64,000 bases of DNA from Sphingobacteriaceae bacterium (GCA_016715905.1 JADJXI010000003.1:186001-250000); one strand, 5' to 3'. Shown: positions 29,161 through 38,515, counted from the first letter of the stretch. Numbers and translations: made by a program. The notes: generated by a model not told the origin, from the sequence alone.

Positions 29161-30171
29161 TTATTGACTTAATTTAGCATCTATGCCTAAAGTAGCATGA
29201 GGTACAGAGCGTAATCTTTCCTTCGGAATTAATTTACCGGTTACTCTGCAAATGCCGTAAGTTTTATTTTCAATACGCACTAAAGCATTTTTTAAATTAA
29301 TGATATATTTCTCTTGTCGAGCTGCTAATTGAGCCGTTTCTTCTTTACTCATTACGTCACTTCCGTCTTCCAGTAATTTAAAAGTTGGAGAAGTATCATC
29401 TGTACCGTGGTTATCTTCATTACTTAAGGTTTGTTTAAGTAATTCATAGTCGGTTTGCGCTTCCTTTAATTTCTCAAGAATTAATTCTTTAAATTCAGCC
29501 AATTCTTTATCGGTATATCTGGAACGATTATCTTTTGTATTTACAAAAGGCTTTGGGTTGCTGATATTACCTTTTTTAATTAATGGTTTTGATAAATCGA
29601 TTTGCAATGGACGATTTCTGATGTAAGCTTCCATACTGGTTCCGCTTGATTTCCCTTCATTTTTCTTACGGCGACCTCTTCCTCTTTTTTCAGGAATTTC
29701 ATCATCATCATCATCAGGTTCAGGAGTACTTCCTCCATCCAAGTCTACAATTCCGGCCTCGTCTAATTCTCCTTCCAGCACATCTTCATCATCCGACTTC
29801 TCATAATCATCTTTTACATCAACATCGTCGTCATCGTCATCTGATTTGCGTCCTTTTTTTCCTTTGATTTTTTCAACTTTCCCCTTTTTACCTTTTATGG
29901 CAATAGCGTCGATAGGTTTTTTAGACGTTTTTGCCGGTTTAGCTTCTTTCTTATCTTTAACAGAAGGTTTAACTTTTTGTATCGGTTTAACCTTTTTTTC
30001 TGTTTTCTTTTTCACAGCTGCTTTAGCAACGGGCTTACTCACTTTTTTAACAGCTTTCTTTACCGTTTTTTTAGTTGCAGCTTTTGCCGTTTTTTTAGCA
30101 GCAGGTTTGCTTACTTTTTTAGCGGCGGGCTTAGCCTTCTTCTCCTTTTTTTTATCTTTCTTTTTAGCCAT
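29161..30171 (-). CDS. Histone H1-like / acidic / DksA-TraR-like fusion protein
   Basis: 336 residues in three parts. Residues 1 to about 110 are Lys/Ala/Pro-rich repeats (KPAAKK, KAAVKKK), like bacterial histone H1/HC1-type DNA-binding tails. Residues 110-170 are strongly acidic (runs of Asp). Residues from about 210 to the end match DksA/TraR-like proteins: a helical hairpin (RYTDKELAEFKELILEKLKEA) and a C-terminal YGICRVTGKLIPKERLRSVPHA. The four-Cys zinc finger of classical DksA is reduced to one Cys. A role binding RNA polymerase is therefore inferred from fold only. It lies 8 nt after the ileS stop, in the same operon. Confidence 0.82.
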   Translation of the reverse strand: MAKKKDKKKEKKAKPAAKKVSKPAAKKTAKAATKKTVKKAVKKVSKPVAKAAVKKKTEKKVKPIQKVKPSVKDKKEAKPAKTSKKPIDAIAIKGKKGKVEKIKGKKGRKSDDDDDDVDVKDDYEKSDDEDVLEGELDEAGIVDLDGGSTPEPDDDDDEIPEKRGRGRRKKNEGKSSGTSMEAYIRNRPLQIDLSKPLIKKGNISNPKPFVNTKDNRSRYTDKELAEFKELILEKLKEAQTDYELLKQTLSNEDNHGTDDTSPTFKLLEDGSDVMSKEETAQLAARQEKYIINLKNALVRIENKTYGICRVTGKLIPKERLRSVPHATLGIDAKLSQ

Positions 30172-30179
30172 AATTTATC

Positions 30180-33100
30180 TTAGTTTAATTTTTCGATTGA
30201 TATTAGGGTGCTTATGAGTTCATCTACCTCAATAGTGTTTGAATTGGTTGCTGAAAGGTCTTGTACCAATTGAAGGTCACCGGTTAAGGTCTCAGAACAA
30301 ATATAACTTAAATTGTTTTGTATAGCAGTGTCTAATTTAGCGTTTTGCTTTATTTTGACCAAAATTTTATCGGTTACGTCGAATCCTTTGTCTTTTCTGA
30401 TATTCTGAATCCGATTCACGATTTCCCGGGCCAAACCTTCCTGCCTCAATTCTTCATTAATGGAAACATCCAATGCCACGGTTAGCGAACCGTTATTCGC
30501 AGCTTTCCAGCCCGGTATATCCACGGGAATTATTTCTACGTCTTCAGTAATTAACTCAATACCTTTGTCTATTGGTATGATAAATTGCCCGTTTTTTTCA
30601 ATTCCTTTAATAATTTCTCCTGCATTTTCCCCTGCATATGCTTGTACGGCTTTCATGTGAGTGCCGCATTTTTTACCCAAGGTTTTAAAGTTAAGTTTGA
30701 GATTCTTGACAATTTGTGTTTTGGATTCATCCACAAATTCAATTTGCTTAACATTAACTTCAGCTAGTATTAATTCCTTAACAGCCTCTATGTTTTTTTG
30801 AATTTTAGGATCGAGCACCGGAATTTGAATTCTGAGTAGGGGCTGTCTAACTTTTAAATTTTCTTTTTTACGGATAGAAAGTATCATGGACGAAATTTTT
30901 TGGGCCAACTCCATTCTTTCTTCCAATTCCGTGTTAATATTTTCTGGCTTGGCCTTAACCAGATTAGTTAGGTGTATAGAATTTAATTCATTTACAGCAT
31001 CGGCATTTTTGAAAGTGCCGGATAAATTCAAATACATCCAGTCACTAAAAAAAGGCGCGATTGGACACATGAGTTGCGATACCACCCATAAACATTCATG
31101 TAAAGTTTCATAAGCTGCTTTTTTATCTTCACTCATTTCTCCTTTCCAAAATCTTCTTCTGCTTAAGCGCACATACCAATTACTCAAATGTTCATCCACA
31201 AAATCTTCAATTTCACGAGCTGCCCGGTGTGGCTCAAATGTTTCGTAATACAAACAAACCTGTTTAATTAAATTATTTAATTTGGAAAGTATCCAGCGGT
31301 CTAATTCATGTCTTTTTTCAATCGGAACTGTATTTTTTTCATCAATTACGAATTGATCTACATTGGCATATAAAGCAAAAAATCCGTAGGTGTTGTATAG
31401 TGTGCCAAATAATTTTCGTTGTACTTCGCCAATTCCTTCTATATCGAATTTTAAATTTTCCCAGGGTGCCGCATTGGCAATCATATACCAACGTGTGGCA
31501 TCGGCTCCGTAAGTATCGAGCGTGATAAATGGATCAATAGCGTTACCCAAACGCTTACTCATTTTATTTCCGTTTTTATCTAACACCAAACCATTAGATA
31601 CTACATTTTTAAATGCAACCGAATCAAAATTCATGGTGGCAATAGCGTGCAAAGTGAAAAACCAACCGCGTGTTTGATCTACTCCTTCGGCAATGAAATC
31701 AGCCGGGAAATATTTTTTAGAGTCAATGAGTTCTTTATTTTCAAAGGGATAGTGAACTTGCGCATACGGCATGGCTCCGCTATCAAACCACACATCAATT
31801 AAATCGGGTTCACGATATAGTTTTTTACCGTTTTTTTCAAGTATAATTTGATCGGCATACGGTTTGTGTAAATCAAAAGTGTTATAATTAACGTCACTCA
31901 TGTCGGCAATTTTAAATTGTGCCAATGGATTTTTATCCATTACATTCTTTTCAATTGCGTTTTGAATTTCATTTTGTAATTGCTCTACCGATCCTATGCA
32001 AATTTGTTCTGTTTTATCTTCGCTAGTCCAAATCGGAATTGGAATTCCCCAAAAACGAGATCTCGACAAATTCCAATCATTTAAATTCTCCAACCAATTT
32101 CCGAATCGTCCGGTGCCGGTTGCTTCCGGTTTCCAGTTGATGGTTTTGTTTAATTCAATTAATCGGTCTTTTACCTCCGTGCTTTTGATAAACCACGAAT
32201 CAAGTGGATAATACAATACGGGTTTATCTGTTCTCCAACAATGCGGGTAGGAGTGTTCGTAATTTTCTTTCTTAAATAATTTTCCTTCTTCCTGTAACTT
32301 CAATACAATACGTTCATCAACGCTCAAATAAACTTTTAATTCTTTAATTTTTCCTGCAGCTTCCAGTATTTTTTTCTGTTTCTGAAATTCAATTTGTTTT
32401 TCTTCATCATTCAGATAGGCTTCTTTCACAAATTCCTCTCCGTAAAGAAAAACATCATCTTTTACTTCGGGTAAAAATTTCCCGCGTTTGTCTACTAAAG
32501 TTAAAGCAGCTACATTATTTTGTTTGGCCACTTTAAAGTCATCAGCACCAAAACTTGGCGCAATATGTACAATACCCGTACCATCGGTGGTAGTAACAAA
32601 ATCTCCAATTAAAACTTTAAATGCATTTCCATCAGGCTCAGCAAAGGGAAGTAATTGATCGTAATGAATGCCGGCTAAATCAGCACCTTTAACTTTTCCA
32701 ATCAGAATGCCAAATGGAGAACCTTTTTTGTTTTTTAAATCTACATTATCTCTTAAAATAGATAATTGTTCAATATGATTTTTAGTAGCCTCTACCTTTT
32801 CTTTAATATCTTTTCCAAAATAAGCTAAATCAGAAGAAAAATATTTTGAAACTAATTCAAGTGCTAAAATATAAATCTGCAACTCTTGATTAAAAGGATT
32901 TGTAGAAGCAATTAATGCATATTCAATTTTTTCCCCTACCGCAAGAGCAGTATTGGAGGGTAAAGTCCAAGGTGTGGTGGTCCAGGCTAAGAAAAAAATA
33001 TCTTTAATTTGAAAGTCTTCTCTCTTAGCCCCGTATTTTGAAAATAGGGAATTTAGTTTTTCACCCCCTCGTATTTTGAATTGCACAACCGCAGTACGAT

Positions 33101-33731
33101 CTTTCACATTTTTGTAACAGCCGGGTTGATTTAATTCGTGTGAACTCAATCCGGTTCCTGCAGCCGGTGAATAAGGTTGTATGGTAAATCCTTTGTATAA
33201 TAAATTTTTGTTGTATAAATTATTTAAGAGCCACCAAACACTCTCAATATATTTATTGTCGTAAGTAACATAAGGGTTTTTCATATCCACCCAATAACCC
33301 ATTTGCTCAGTTACCTGTTCCCATTTGTCGGTATACTTCATCACCTCCTTACGGCAGGCTTTGTTATAATCTTCAACTGAAATAAATTTCGGACTATTTT
33401 TATTTCCAATATCTTCTTTGGTAATTCCTAATGTTTTTTCAACGCCTAGTTCAATGGGTAATCCGTGGGTATCCCAACCGGCTTTTCTTTTTACTTCAAA
33501 TCCTTGTAATGTTTTAAATCGACAAAAAATATCTTTAATAGCCCGTGCCATTACATGATGAATGCCGGGTAATCCATTTGCACTTGGTGGCCCTTCATAA
33601 AAAACCCAAGGCGTTTTACCTGCTCTGTTTTTTAAGGTGGCATCAAAAGTTTTATGTTCTTTCCAATATTGAAGCAATTGCTTTGAGATACCGGGAAGGT
33701 CTAATTTTTTGTATTCAGGGTACTTTTTCAT
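30180..33731 (-). CDS. ileS: Isoleucyl-tRNA synthetase
   Basis: Charges tRNA-Ile. At 1,183 residues it is the long Thermus/eukaryote-like type. The HIGH motif appears as GLPGIHH within EGPPSANGLPGIHHVMAR, and the KMSKS motif as KMSKRLGN. The CP1 editing domain (TTTPWTLPSNTALAV; DGTGIVHIAPSFGADD) and WFDSGAMPYAQVHYPF are present. No C-terminal zinc-finger cluster is evident, as expected for this type. It is the first gene of a probable ileS-dksA-like operon. Confidence 0.96.
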   Translation of the reverse strand: MKKYPEYKKLDLPGISKQLLQYWKEHKTFDATLKNRAGKTPWVFYEGPPSANGLPGIHHVMARAIKDIFCRFKTLQGFEVKRKAGWDTHGLPIELGVEKTLGITKEDIGNKNSPKFISVEDYNKACRKEVMKYTDKWEQVTEQMGYWVDMKNPYVTYDNKYIESVWWLLNNLYNKNLLYKGFTIQPYSPAAGTGLSSHELNQPGCYKNVKDRTAVVQFKIRGGEKLNSLFSKYGAKREDFQIKDIFFLAWTTTPWTLPSNTALAVGEKIEYALIASTNPFNQELQIYILALELVSKYFSSDLAYFGKDIKEKVEATKNHIEQLSILRDNVDLKNKKGSPFGILIGKVKGADLAGIHYDQLLPFAEPDGNAFKVLIGDFVTTTDGTGIVHIAPSFGADDFKVAKQNNVAALTLVDKRGKFLPEVKDDVFLYGEEFVKEAYLNDEEKQIEFQKQKKILEAAGKIKELKVYLSVDERIVLKLQEEGKLFKKENYEHSYPHCWRTDKPVLYYPLDSWFIKSTEVKDRLIELNKTINWKPEATGTGRFGNWLENLNDWNLSRSRFWGIPIPIWTSEDKTEQICIGSVEQLQNEIQNAIEKNVMDKNPLAQFKIADMSDVNYNTFDLHKPYADQIILEKNGKKLYREPDLIDVWFDSGAMPYAQVHYPFENKELIDSKKYFPADFIAEGVDQTRGWFFTLHAIATMNFDSVAFKNVVSNGLVLDKNGNKMSKRLGNAIDPFITLDTYGADATRWYMIANAAPWENLKFDIEGIGEVQRKLFGTLYNTYGFFALYANVDQFVIDEKNTVPIEKRHELDRWILSKLNNLIKQVCLYYETFEPHRAAREIEDFVDEHLSNWYVRLSRRRFWKGEMSEDKKAAYETLHECLWVVSQLMCPIAPFFSDWMYLNLSGTFKNADAVNELNSIHLTNLVKAKPENINTELEERMELAQKISSMILSIRKKENLKVRQPLLRIQIPVLDPKIQKNIEAVKELILAEVNVKQIEFVDESKTQIVKNLKLNFKTLGKKCGTHMKAVQAYAGENAGEIIKGIEKNGQFIIPIDKGIELITEDVEIIPVDIPGWKAANNGSLTVALDVSINEELRQEGLAREIVNRIQNIRKDKGFDVTDKILVKIKQNAKLDTAIQNNLSYICSETLTGDLQLVQDLSATNSNTIEVDELISTLISIEKLN

Positions 33732-33871
33732 TCAGTGTATCTATTACATTTTTAAAATAAATGGATGAGGCTTCATTTTAAAAAATGGAGAGCGAATTTA
33801 ATAAAAAAAGTGGATTTATATTGAGATTATCAACTCTTTTCTCGAATTGTTTTTCTGAAAGGTCTGAACCT

Positions 33872-34714
33872 CTATTTTTTAAGATAAATTTGGTGTTTTG
33901 TTTCGTGATTAGGTCCAATAATCAGCAGGTGGTAAACCCCATCCTCGTATTCTGAAAGGTTGAGCGGAATTATTGTTGAAGCAGAATTATTTTTGATGGA
34001 ATTGATTAATTTTCCATATACATCAAACACATTTATTTGGCTTATTTCATGATTAGATTGTATCCTTAAATTTCCATTTCCCGGATTTGGAAAAACATGG
34101 AAATCTTCATTTAATTCATACTCATTAATTCCGTTTGGCATACCGAAATAAGGCATAATAAAATTTTTGCAAGCAATACAACCCGAGGCGTCTTCAACAC
34201 AAATGGTATGCTGGCCTGAGCATAAAAAATAAAGGGGCGCAACATTATTGGTATATGTGCCATTAATTGAAAAAGTAGGAGGATTAGTTAAATTGCCTCC
34301 GCTTACACTAAAAGTAATATTTCCGTCGCAGCAATTGGTGCAAGTTGTAGGTGTAACGGTATGCACATTAACTACCAAAGGGCCGGTAGCGTAATTCACG
34401 ATATTTTGAATCATAGTACCCACTAAAATTAATGATGGATTATAGATGGCCACCGAATAGGCGGAAGCGCAGCCGCATAAGCTGTTAATGGTTATGGAAT
34501 TTAAATTAGAAGTTTGAACGGTGGAGTTAGGACAGGAAGATGAATTTGTTAAAATTGCTGTGAAAGGACCGGTTACGGCGGAAGTTGAAAAGGTTACCGT
34601 TCCGTCGCAATCACCAAAACATTTGGGCATGCTAAGTTGCGAAACCACAAAATTTTGCGCAACAAAACTGTTAAAAACAAAAACAAATAGGATGGATAAT
34701 AGTCTAAAGTGCAT
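33872..34714 (-). CDS. Secreted protein with T9SS type A C-terminal sorting domain
   Basis: 280 residues. A signal peptide (LLSILFVFVFNSFVAQ) precedes a Cys-rich beta-sandwich region with SprB-like repeats (SMPKCFGDCDGTVTFST and TPTTCTNCCDGNITFSVSGG). The last 80 residues form the sorting domain: HVFPNPGNGNLRIQS, ISQINVFDVYGKLI, LSEYEDGVYHLLI and a basic end. Such proteins cross the outer membrane through SprA and are anchored on the surface or released. Specific function unknown. The gene stands alone. Confidence 0.85.
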   Translation of the reverse strand: MHFRLLSILFVFVFNSFVAQNFVVSQLSMPKCFGDCDGTVTFSTSAVTGPFTAILTNSSSCPNSTVQTSNLNSITINSLCGCASAYSVAIYNPSLILVGTMIQNIVNYATGPLVVNVHTVTPTTCTNCCDGNITFSVSGGNLTNPPTFSINGTYTNNVAPLYFLCSGQHTICVEDASGCIACKNFIMPYFGMPNGINEYELNEDFHVFPNPGNGNLRIQSNHEISQINVFDVYGKLINSIKNNSASTIIPLNLSEYEDGVYHLLIIGPNHETKHQIYLKK

Positions 34715-34835
34715 TAAATAAGGCTTTTAGCGAATATACAAAATAATGTACTTATTTTTCTAAGGACTTTAAACTTTTTGTTAAACCTTTCGTCTTATAA
34801 GAGATAATTCTATAAATTTATTAAAAATAAAGGCT

Positions 34836-35624
34836 ATGAAAAAAACATTAACGGTGCTATTTGCTCTTTGTGTATTGATGATTCAATCACAAGAAGAAAA
34901 AACATGGAGAATCGGAATTCAATTAGGAAGTGCCGGAAATCATGCCAAATACCACAGTGGTGGAGTAGATGCTAATGCGCGTTTTCATCAAAATAAATGG
35001 GGTTCAGGTGCAATAAATATTGCCGGAAGGTACGATGCGAATAGAAGATGGATGATTACTGCGGGATTAGGCATACATAGTGTTGGATTTGGATATGCTA
35101 TTGCAGAAAACTATTCTTTATTACAAAAAGATAAACAATTTACCGGAATAAAAAACGAATTTACCGTACTTGAAATGCCGGCTATGATTTTTTATAAGTT
35201 TAATCCAAATTGCAAAAATGCGAAGTGGTTAATTGGAGCCGGATTTTCTGAAAATTTTATTGGAGAACAAACACTCAATGCGAGTGCAAGTCAGGCTAAC
35301 GACGGATTATCGAATGTAAATTATATCAGCAGTACTTCATCAACTAAAGGCGGTATCTACTGGAGTTTCCGTTGGTCGGTTGCCCGCGAAAAAACATTTA
35401 AGAATAACAGCATTTTAAATGCAAGTGTTTTATTTAATTACGGATTTAATCAAGTAGCTACTTCAACGGTTGATTACACCATAGATAATCAAACCTATTC
35501 ACACACTTTTACCAATAACGGTAATTTTGTGGGATTAAGACTAACTTATTTTTTCCGTCCCTTCATTAATCCTTGGGAAAAAACTAAGAAGGCAAAATCC
35601 GGATCGGGAACTTTAACGAAGTAG
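34836..35624 (+). CDS. Predicted outer-membrane beta-barrel protein
   Basis: 262 residues with signal peptide MKKTLTVLFALCVLMIQSQ, then alternating beta-strand segments (WRIGIQLGSAG, RWMITAGLGIHSVGFGYAI, GIYWSFRWSVAREK, FVGLRLTYFFRPF). These look like an 8- to 10-strand barrel of the general outer-membrane beta-barrel class. It ends with a basic tail. I assign no specific function. Its TAG stop shares its last base with the first copy of the 68-bp direct repeat that begins the accessory segment. Confidence 0.7.
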   Translation: MKKTLTVLFALCVLMIQSQEEKTWRIGIQLGSAGNHAKYHSGGVDANARFHQNKWGSGAINIAGRYDANRRWMITAGLGIHSVGFGYAIAENYSLLQKDKQFTGIKNEFTVLEMPAMIFYKFNPNCKNAKWLIGAGFSENFIGEQTLNASASQANDGLSNVNYISSTSSTKGGIYWSFRWSVAREKTFKNNSILNASVLFNYGFNQVATSTVDYTIDNQTYSHTFTNNGNFVGLRLTYFFRPFINPWEKTKKAKSGSGTLTK

Positions 35625-35691
35625 TTAAATCAATTCTTTCTTAAGTTCAGTTAATGCACTGTAAAGTGTATCCAAATCTTTTTGGGTGTTA
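35624..35691. repeat. Direct repeat DR-left (copy of an aminotransferase 3' end)
   Basis: 68 bp, identical at 64 positions to 39302-39369, in the same orientation. The distant copy is the 3' end of the class V aminotransferase gene. The two copies bound a segment of about 3.6 kb. Confidence 0.9.
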
Positions 35692-35711
35692 TTGGCATGC
35701 AGAATTATTTG
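35625..35711 (-). pseudogene. C-terminal remnant of a class V aminotransferase gene
   Basis: Read on the minus strand, this encodes 28 residues and a stop, including NTQKDLDTLYSALTELKKELI. The intact aminotransferase at 39303-40457 ends NTQKDLDILYSALTELKKDLI. Immediately upstream in frame is another stop, and no remaining part of the gene is found, so this is a fragment. It is the left boundary of the repeat-rich segment. Confidence 0.85.
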
Positions 35712-35767
35712 TTACAAAACGATTTTTGATTATTCTTTAAGAGTACTTCAGTACAATTTATAAATCA

Positions 35768-36033
35768 GTCACTTCGAGTAGCGTAATAAAGTGAAGGAAA
35801 TGTCACGCCGAGTGATTTTTGCCTGCCTCTTGCAAAAATTGTATCGAGGCGAACTTGTATTGAGTACTTACTAACGTATCACTTCTCGATACGTCCCGCG
35901 AAATGCGGGACTACTCGAAGCGACAATGTCGCTGTCAGTTCGAGTAGCGCAATGAAATGAAGCGTATCGAGAACTGCGTATGGAGAATCACTTCTCGATA
36001 CGTCCCGCTATATGCGGGACTACTCGAAGTGAC
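35768..36033. repeat. Composite palindromic repeat, copy 1
   Basis: About 266 bp. The ends are inverted (GTCACTTCGAGTAG ... CTACTCGAAGTGAC). The first module contains a long hairpin with CGCC/GGCG outer and ATTTTTGC/GCAAAAAT inner arms. The second module begins with CAGTTCGAGTAGCG. Both modules end in a TCCCGC/GCGGGA hairpin tip. Two related copies follow at 38252 and 38895. No gene is carried; this fills most of the gap from 35625 to 36048. Confidence 0.9.
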
Positions 36034-36048
36034 ATTAAACTTTTTTAT

Positions 36049-36582
36049 TTAGAGTTTTTTCCTTGAGTTTTTATATTCTATTTGCCTACGAGGTTTTTGA
36101 TTTTCTTTTTTCTCAATTAATTCATCAAGGTATTGAAAAACTATTTCAATATTTTTAGTGTTGTTGTCTGACTTCTTTTCCAATTTTTCTATCGCCAAAC
36201 GCAATTCGGTATTTTCAGTAAGAATTTGTCTTATTCGAGTAAATGCGCGAATAACTTCAATATTTACTTTTATGGCCCTTTCACTATTCAATACACTGGA
36301 AAGCATGGCCACTCCTTGTTCAGTAAAACAGTATGGAGCGTGTCTTAATCCCATAAGATCAGATTTGGAGGTGCCAAATTGGCTCCTCCAATTTTCAAGC
36401 TCCTCTTTGGTCATTTCAAACATAAAATCCTCAGGAAAGCGGCTTATATTCCTCTTTACTTGTCTTTTTAATTGTTTAGTTTCTACTCCATATAATTCCG
36501 CCAAATCGCGATCAAGCATTACCTTTTGATTTCGTATCCAATATATTTTGCTTACAACAATTTCATAGGGTATCATTGACAT
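36049..36582 (-). CDS. ORF6N domain protein
   Basis: About 177 residues. The N-terminal ORF6N domain (residues about 5-90) has IRNQKVMLDRDLAELYGVETKQLKRQVKRN and SRFPEDFMFEMTKEEL, then YCFTEQGVAMLSSVLNSERAI. A coiled coil and a basic tail (RRQIEYKNSRKKL) follow. ORF6N/KilA-N/Bro-type domains are DNA-binding modules common in phages and mobile DNA; in Bacteroidota they are often found as isolated chromosomal genes. I prefer the ATG at 36582 (MSMIPYE) over one 30 nt upstream. Its stop lies 15 nt from repeat copy 1. Confidence 0.85.
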   Translation of the reverse strand: MSMIPYEIVVSKIYWIRNQKVMLDRDLAELYGVETKQLKRQVKRNISRFPEDFMFEMTKEELENWRSQFGTSKSDLMGLRHAPYCFTEQGVAMLSSVLNSERAIKVNIEVIRAFTRIRQILTENTELRLAIEKLEKKSDNNTKNIEIVFQYLDELIEKKENQKPRRQIEYKNSRKKL

Positions 36583-36726
36583 TTCCTTTTTTTTATAAAA
36601 TACAACTATCAAAGGTAAATTACAGTTTAGCTTTTCCTTGCTATAATATGTTGTATGTAAATAAATACTTTAATTTAAATATCAAGTCTAAAAATTTTGT
36701 ATTTTAATATTCTTCTAATGAATGCC

Positions 36727-36787
36727 GAGAACCAAAATGCCTAAGTCATGCTGATTCGCCGCGGCGAATGTTTAAGCATCTGTTCTC
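36727..36787. repeat. Nested palindrome
   Basis: Three nested pairs: GAGAAC (36727-36732) with GTTCTC (36782-36787), ATGC with GCAT, and a perfect 16-bp core ATTCGCCGCGGCGAAT (36754-36769). It is much more GC-rich than its surroundings and resembles a REP-like extragenic palindrome. A second short REP-like piece (CACTGAGCGC ... AGTCGAATGGTG) follows at about 36818-36860. Confidence 0.7.
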
Positions 36788-36891
36788 TGGAATTAGAAAT
36801 TAGACATATTTCAGGCACTGAGCGCCTGACTGCCGCAAGGCATGTTAGTCGAATGGTGATACCATTTTTGCTCCGTAATAAGCAGAAATGC

Positions 36892-36990
36892 AAATCATTT
36901 AGTAAATTAGATTTATTGAACGGAATGTATTTTGTTGAACTAATAAATGAAAATCATCATGAATTGCAAAAAATTATCATTTCAAAATAA
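36892..36990 (+). pseudogene. Detached T9SS sorting-domain remnant
   Basis: The final 32 codons of an 80-codon open frame read KSFSKLDLLNGMYFVEL, then INENHHELQKIIISK, which is the end of a T9SS type A sorting domain. The codons before it derive from the nested palindrome, not from a passenger domain, so only the tail of an old secreted-protein gene remains. The next gene starts inside it, in another frame. Confidence 0.65.
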
Positions 36991-38224
36991 AATTAGGAGA
37001 ATTAAAGGTTGGTTAATTTTATTTATCACAATTTTGCAATTTAAATCCTATTCACAAGGAATCGCTAATTACGTGAGTAATGGTGGATTTGAAAGTCATT
37101 ATACCTGTTCACTGTCTACAATTAATATAGCTCATTATTGGAGATCAATTGACTCTATTCCTGCAAGTGGAGCCCCCGCATTTTATAGTACATGTTATCC
37201 TAATGTACCTACAGGCGGAGTAACCTACCAATGGCCAAGGACTGGATTGTCTTTTGGATTGGCTACTTTCCTTTGTCAAGAACCTCAATGCGCTCCCAAT
37301 GGCCGGCAATACTTTAGAAATAGATTAAAAACAAACCTTCAAGCAGGTGCGACATACTGTGTTAAATTTTTTGTTAACATAAGTGATCCTTCCAGCTATG
37401 GAATTGATGGAATTGCTTCTTTTTTTTCAGACAATAGTATTGATACAATTACTAAGACTGGTATTCCATTAGCTTACATAATACCCCAAGTGCAAAATCC
37501 AAATGGAAATATAATTACAGATACAATGAATTGGATTCTTGTAACTGGCACCTTTGTTGCTAACGGAACAGAAAAGCATTTGTTAATCGGTAATTTTAAA
37601 AATGATGCGAACACAAATAAAACGCTTATTAATCCTTCAATTCTTCCAATGGTCGCATGTGATGTTTTGTTAGACGACGTGTCCTGTATTGATGTTGATT
37701 TACCGGCTTATGCAGGTCCTGATGTTGCATTTATTCCGGGTGGCACTGTTTACATAGGCAGGCCACAAGATGTTGGCATTGATGAAGCTTGTACTTGGTA
37801 TAATCTTACAAATACCAATACACCAATTGCTAACGCCGCAGGCATTACCGTTACCCCTGCCGTAACATCCACTTACATAGTGCGTCAAGATATTTGCGGT
37901 AATATTAAATGGGATACGGTAGTGGTGCATCAAAGCGCGCTTGGTCTTGCCGCCCTGAGCGTAGTCGAAGGGTGGCTTAAACTAAGCCCCAACCCTGCAC
38001 AGGATTTTTTAAATGTAAGTTTTGAGTGGAGCGATTTACACAAAGAATTTCCCAAGGCTGAAATATTTAATAATATTGGCCAATTGCTTACTATTATTGA
38101 GCTGAATTATAACAATAATAAAACAGTTATTGATTTAAAAGAATTACCGGATGGAGTTTATATGCTGAGTTTAAAAGGAAAAAATGCACAAACTATTAAT
38201 AAACGATTTGTAATTGCGCATTGA
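36947..38224 (+). CDS. Secreted T9SS type A sorting domain protein with NGGFE-type N-terminal module
   Basis: 425 residues. The signal region (WLILFITILQFKSYSQG) is followed by ANYVSNGGFESHYTC and a beta-sandwich module of roughly 190 residues. Similar modules open many Bacteroidota OmpA/T9SS surface proteins. An Ig-like segment follows, and from about residue 345 the sorting domain (LKLSPNPAQDFLNVSF, AEIFNNIGQLL, LKELPDGVYMLSLKGK). Between body and sorting domain a REP-type repeat supplies the peptide ALGLAALSVVEGW. The coding start overlaps the remnant above. Function unknown. Confidence 0.82.
   Translation: MKIIMNCKKLSFQNKIRRIKGWLILFITILQFKSYSQGIANYVSNGGFESHYTCSLSTINIAHYWRSIDSIPASGAPAFYSTCYPNVPTGGVTYQWPRTGLSFGLATFLCQEPQCAPNGRQYFRNRLKTNLQAGATYCVKFFVNISDPSSYGIDGIASFFSDNSIDTITKTGIPLAYIIPQVQNPNGNIITDTMNWILVTGTFVANGTEKHLLIGNFKNDANTNKTLINPSILPMVACDVLLDDVSCIDVDLPAYAGPDVAFIPGGTVYIGRPQDVGIDEACTWYNLTNTNTPIANAAGITVTPAVTSTYIVRQDICGNIKWDTVVVHQSALGLAALSVVEGWLKLSPNPAQDFLNVSFEWSDLHKEFPKAEIFNNIGQLLTIIELNYNNNKTVIDLKELPDGVYMLSLKGKNAQTINKRFVIAH
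37953..37972. repeat. REP-type palindrome inside a coding region
   Basis: CCCTGAGC ... TCGAAGGG, a short palindromic repeat of the type scattered in Bacteroidota intergenic DNA. Here it is within the T9SS cargo gene, in frame, exactly at the junction of passenger and sorting domain. Confidence 0.75.
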
Positions 38225-38251
38225 GAATTCCTCAGTGTTTTTCATAATACT

Positions 38252-38515
38252 GTCAGTTCGAGTAGCGTAACAAAGTGAAGGAAATGTCACGCCGAGTGAT
38301 TTTTGCCTGCCTCTTGCAAAAATTGTATCGAGGCGAACTTGTATTGAGAACTTACTAACGTATCACTTCTCGATATGCCGATGACCATTTCCATAATCGA
38401 CTACTCGAAGTGACAATGGCGCTGTCAGTTCGAGTAGCGCAATGAAATGAAGCGTATCGAGAACTGCGTATGGAGTACCACTTCTCGATACGCTCGTTCC
38501 TCGCTACGAAGTGAC
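38252..38515. repeat. Composite palindromic repeat, copy 2
   Basis: About 264 bp, near-identical to copy 1 over the first 140 bp and in the second module. The tip of the first module is CCGAT ... AATCG in place of the TCCCGC/GCGGGA tip of copy 1. The second module ends in a different GCTCGTTCCTCGC tip. Confidence 0.9.

Noticed and set aside
29646..30217. Plus-strand open frames opposite the DksA-like gene
   Set aside because: They are low-complexity Phe/Leu- or His-rich translations of the antisense of a Lys/Asp-rich repeat region.
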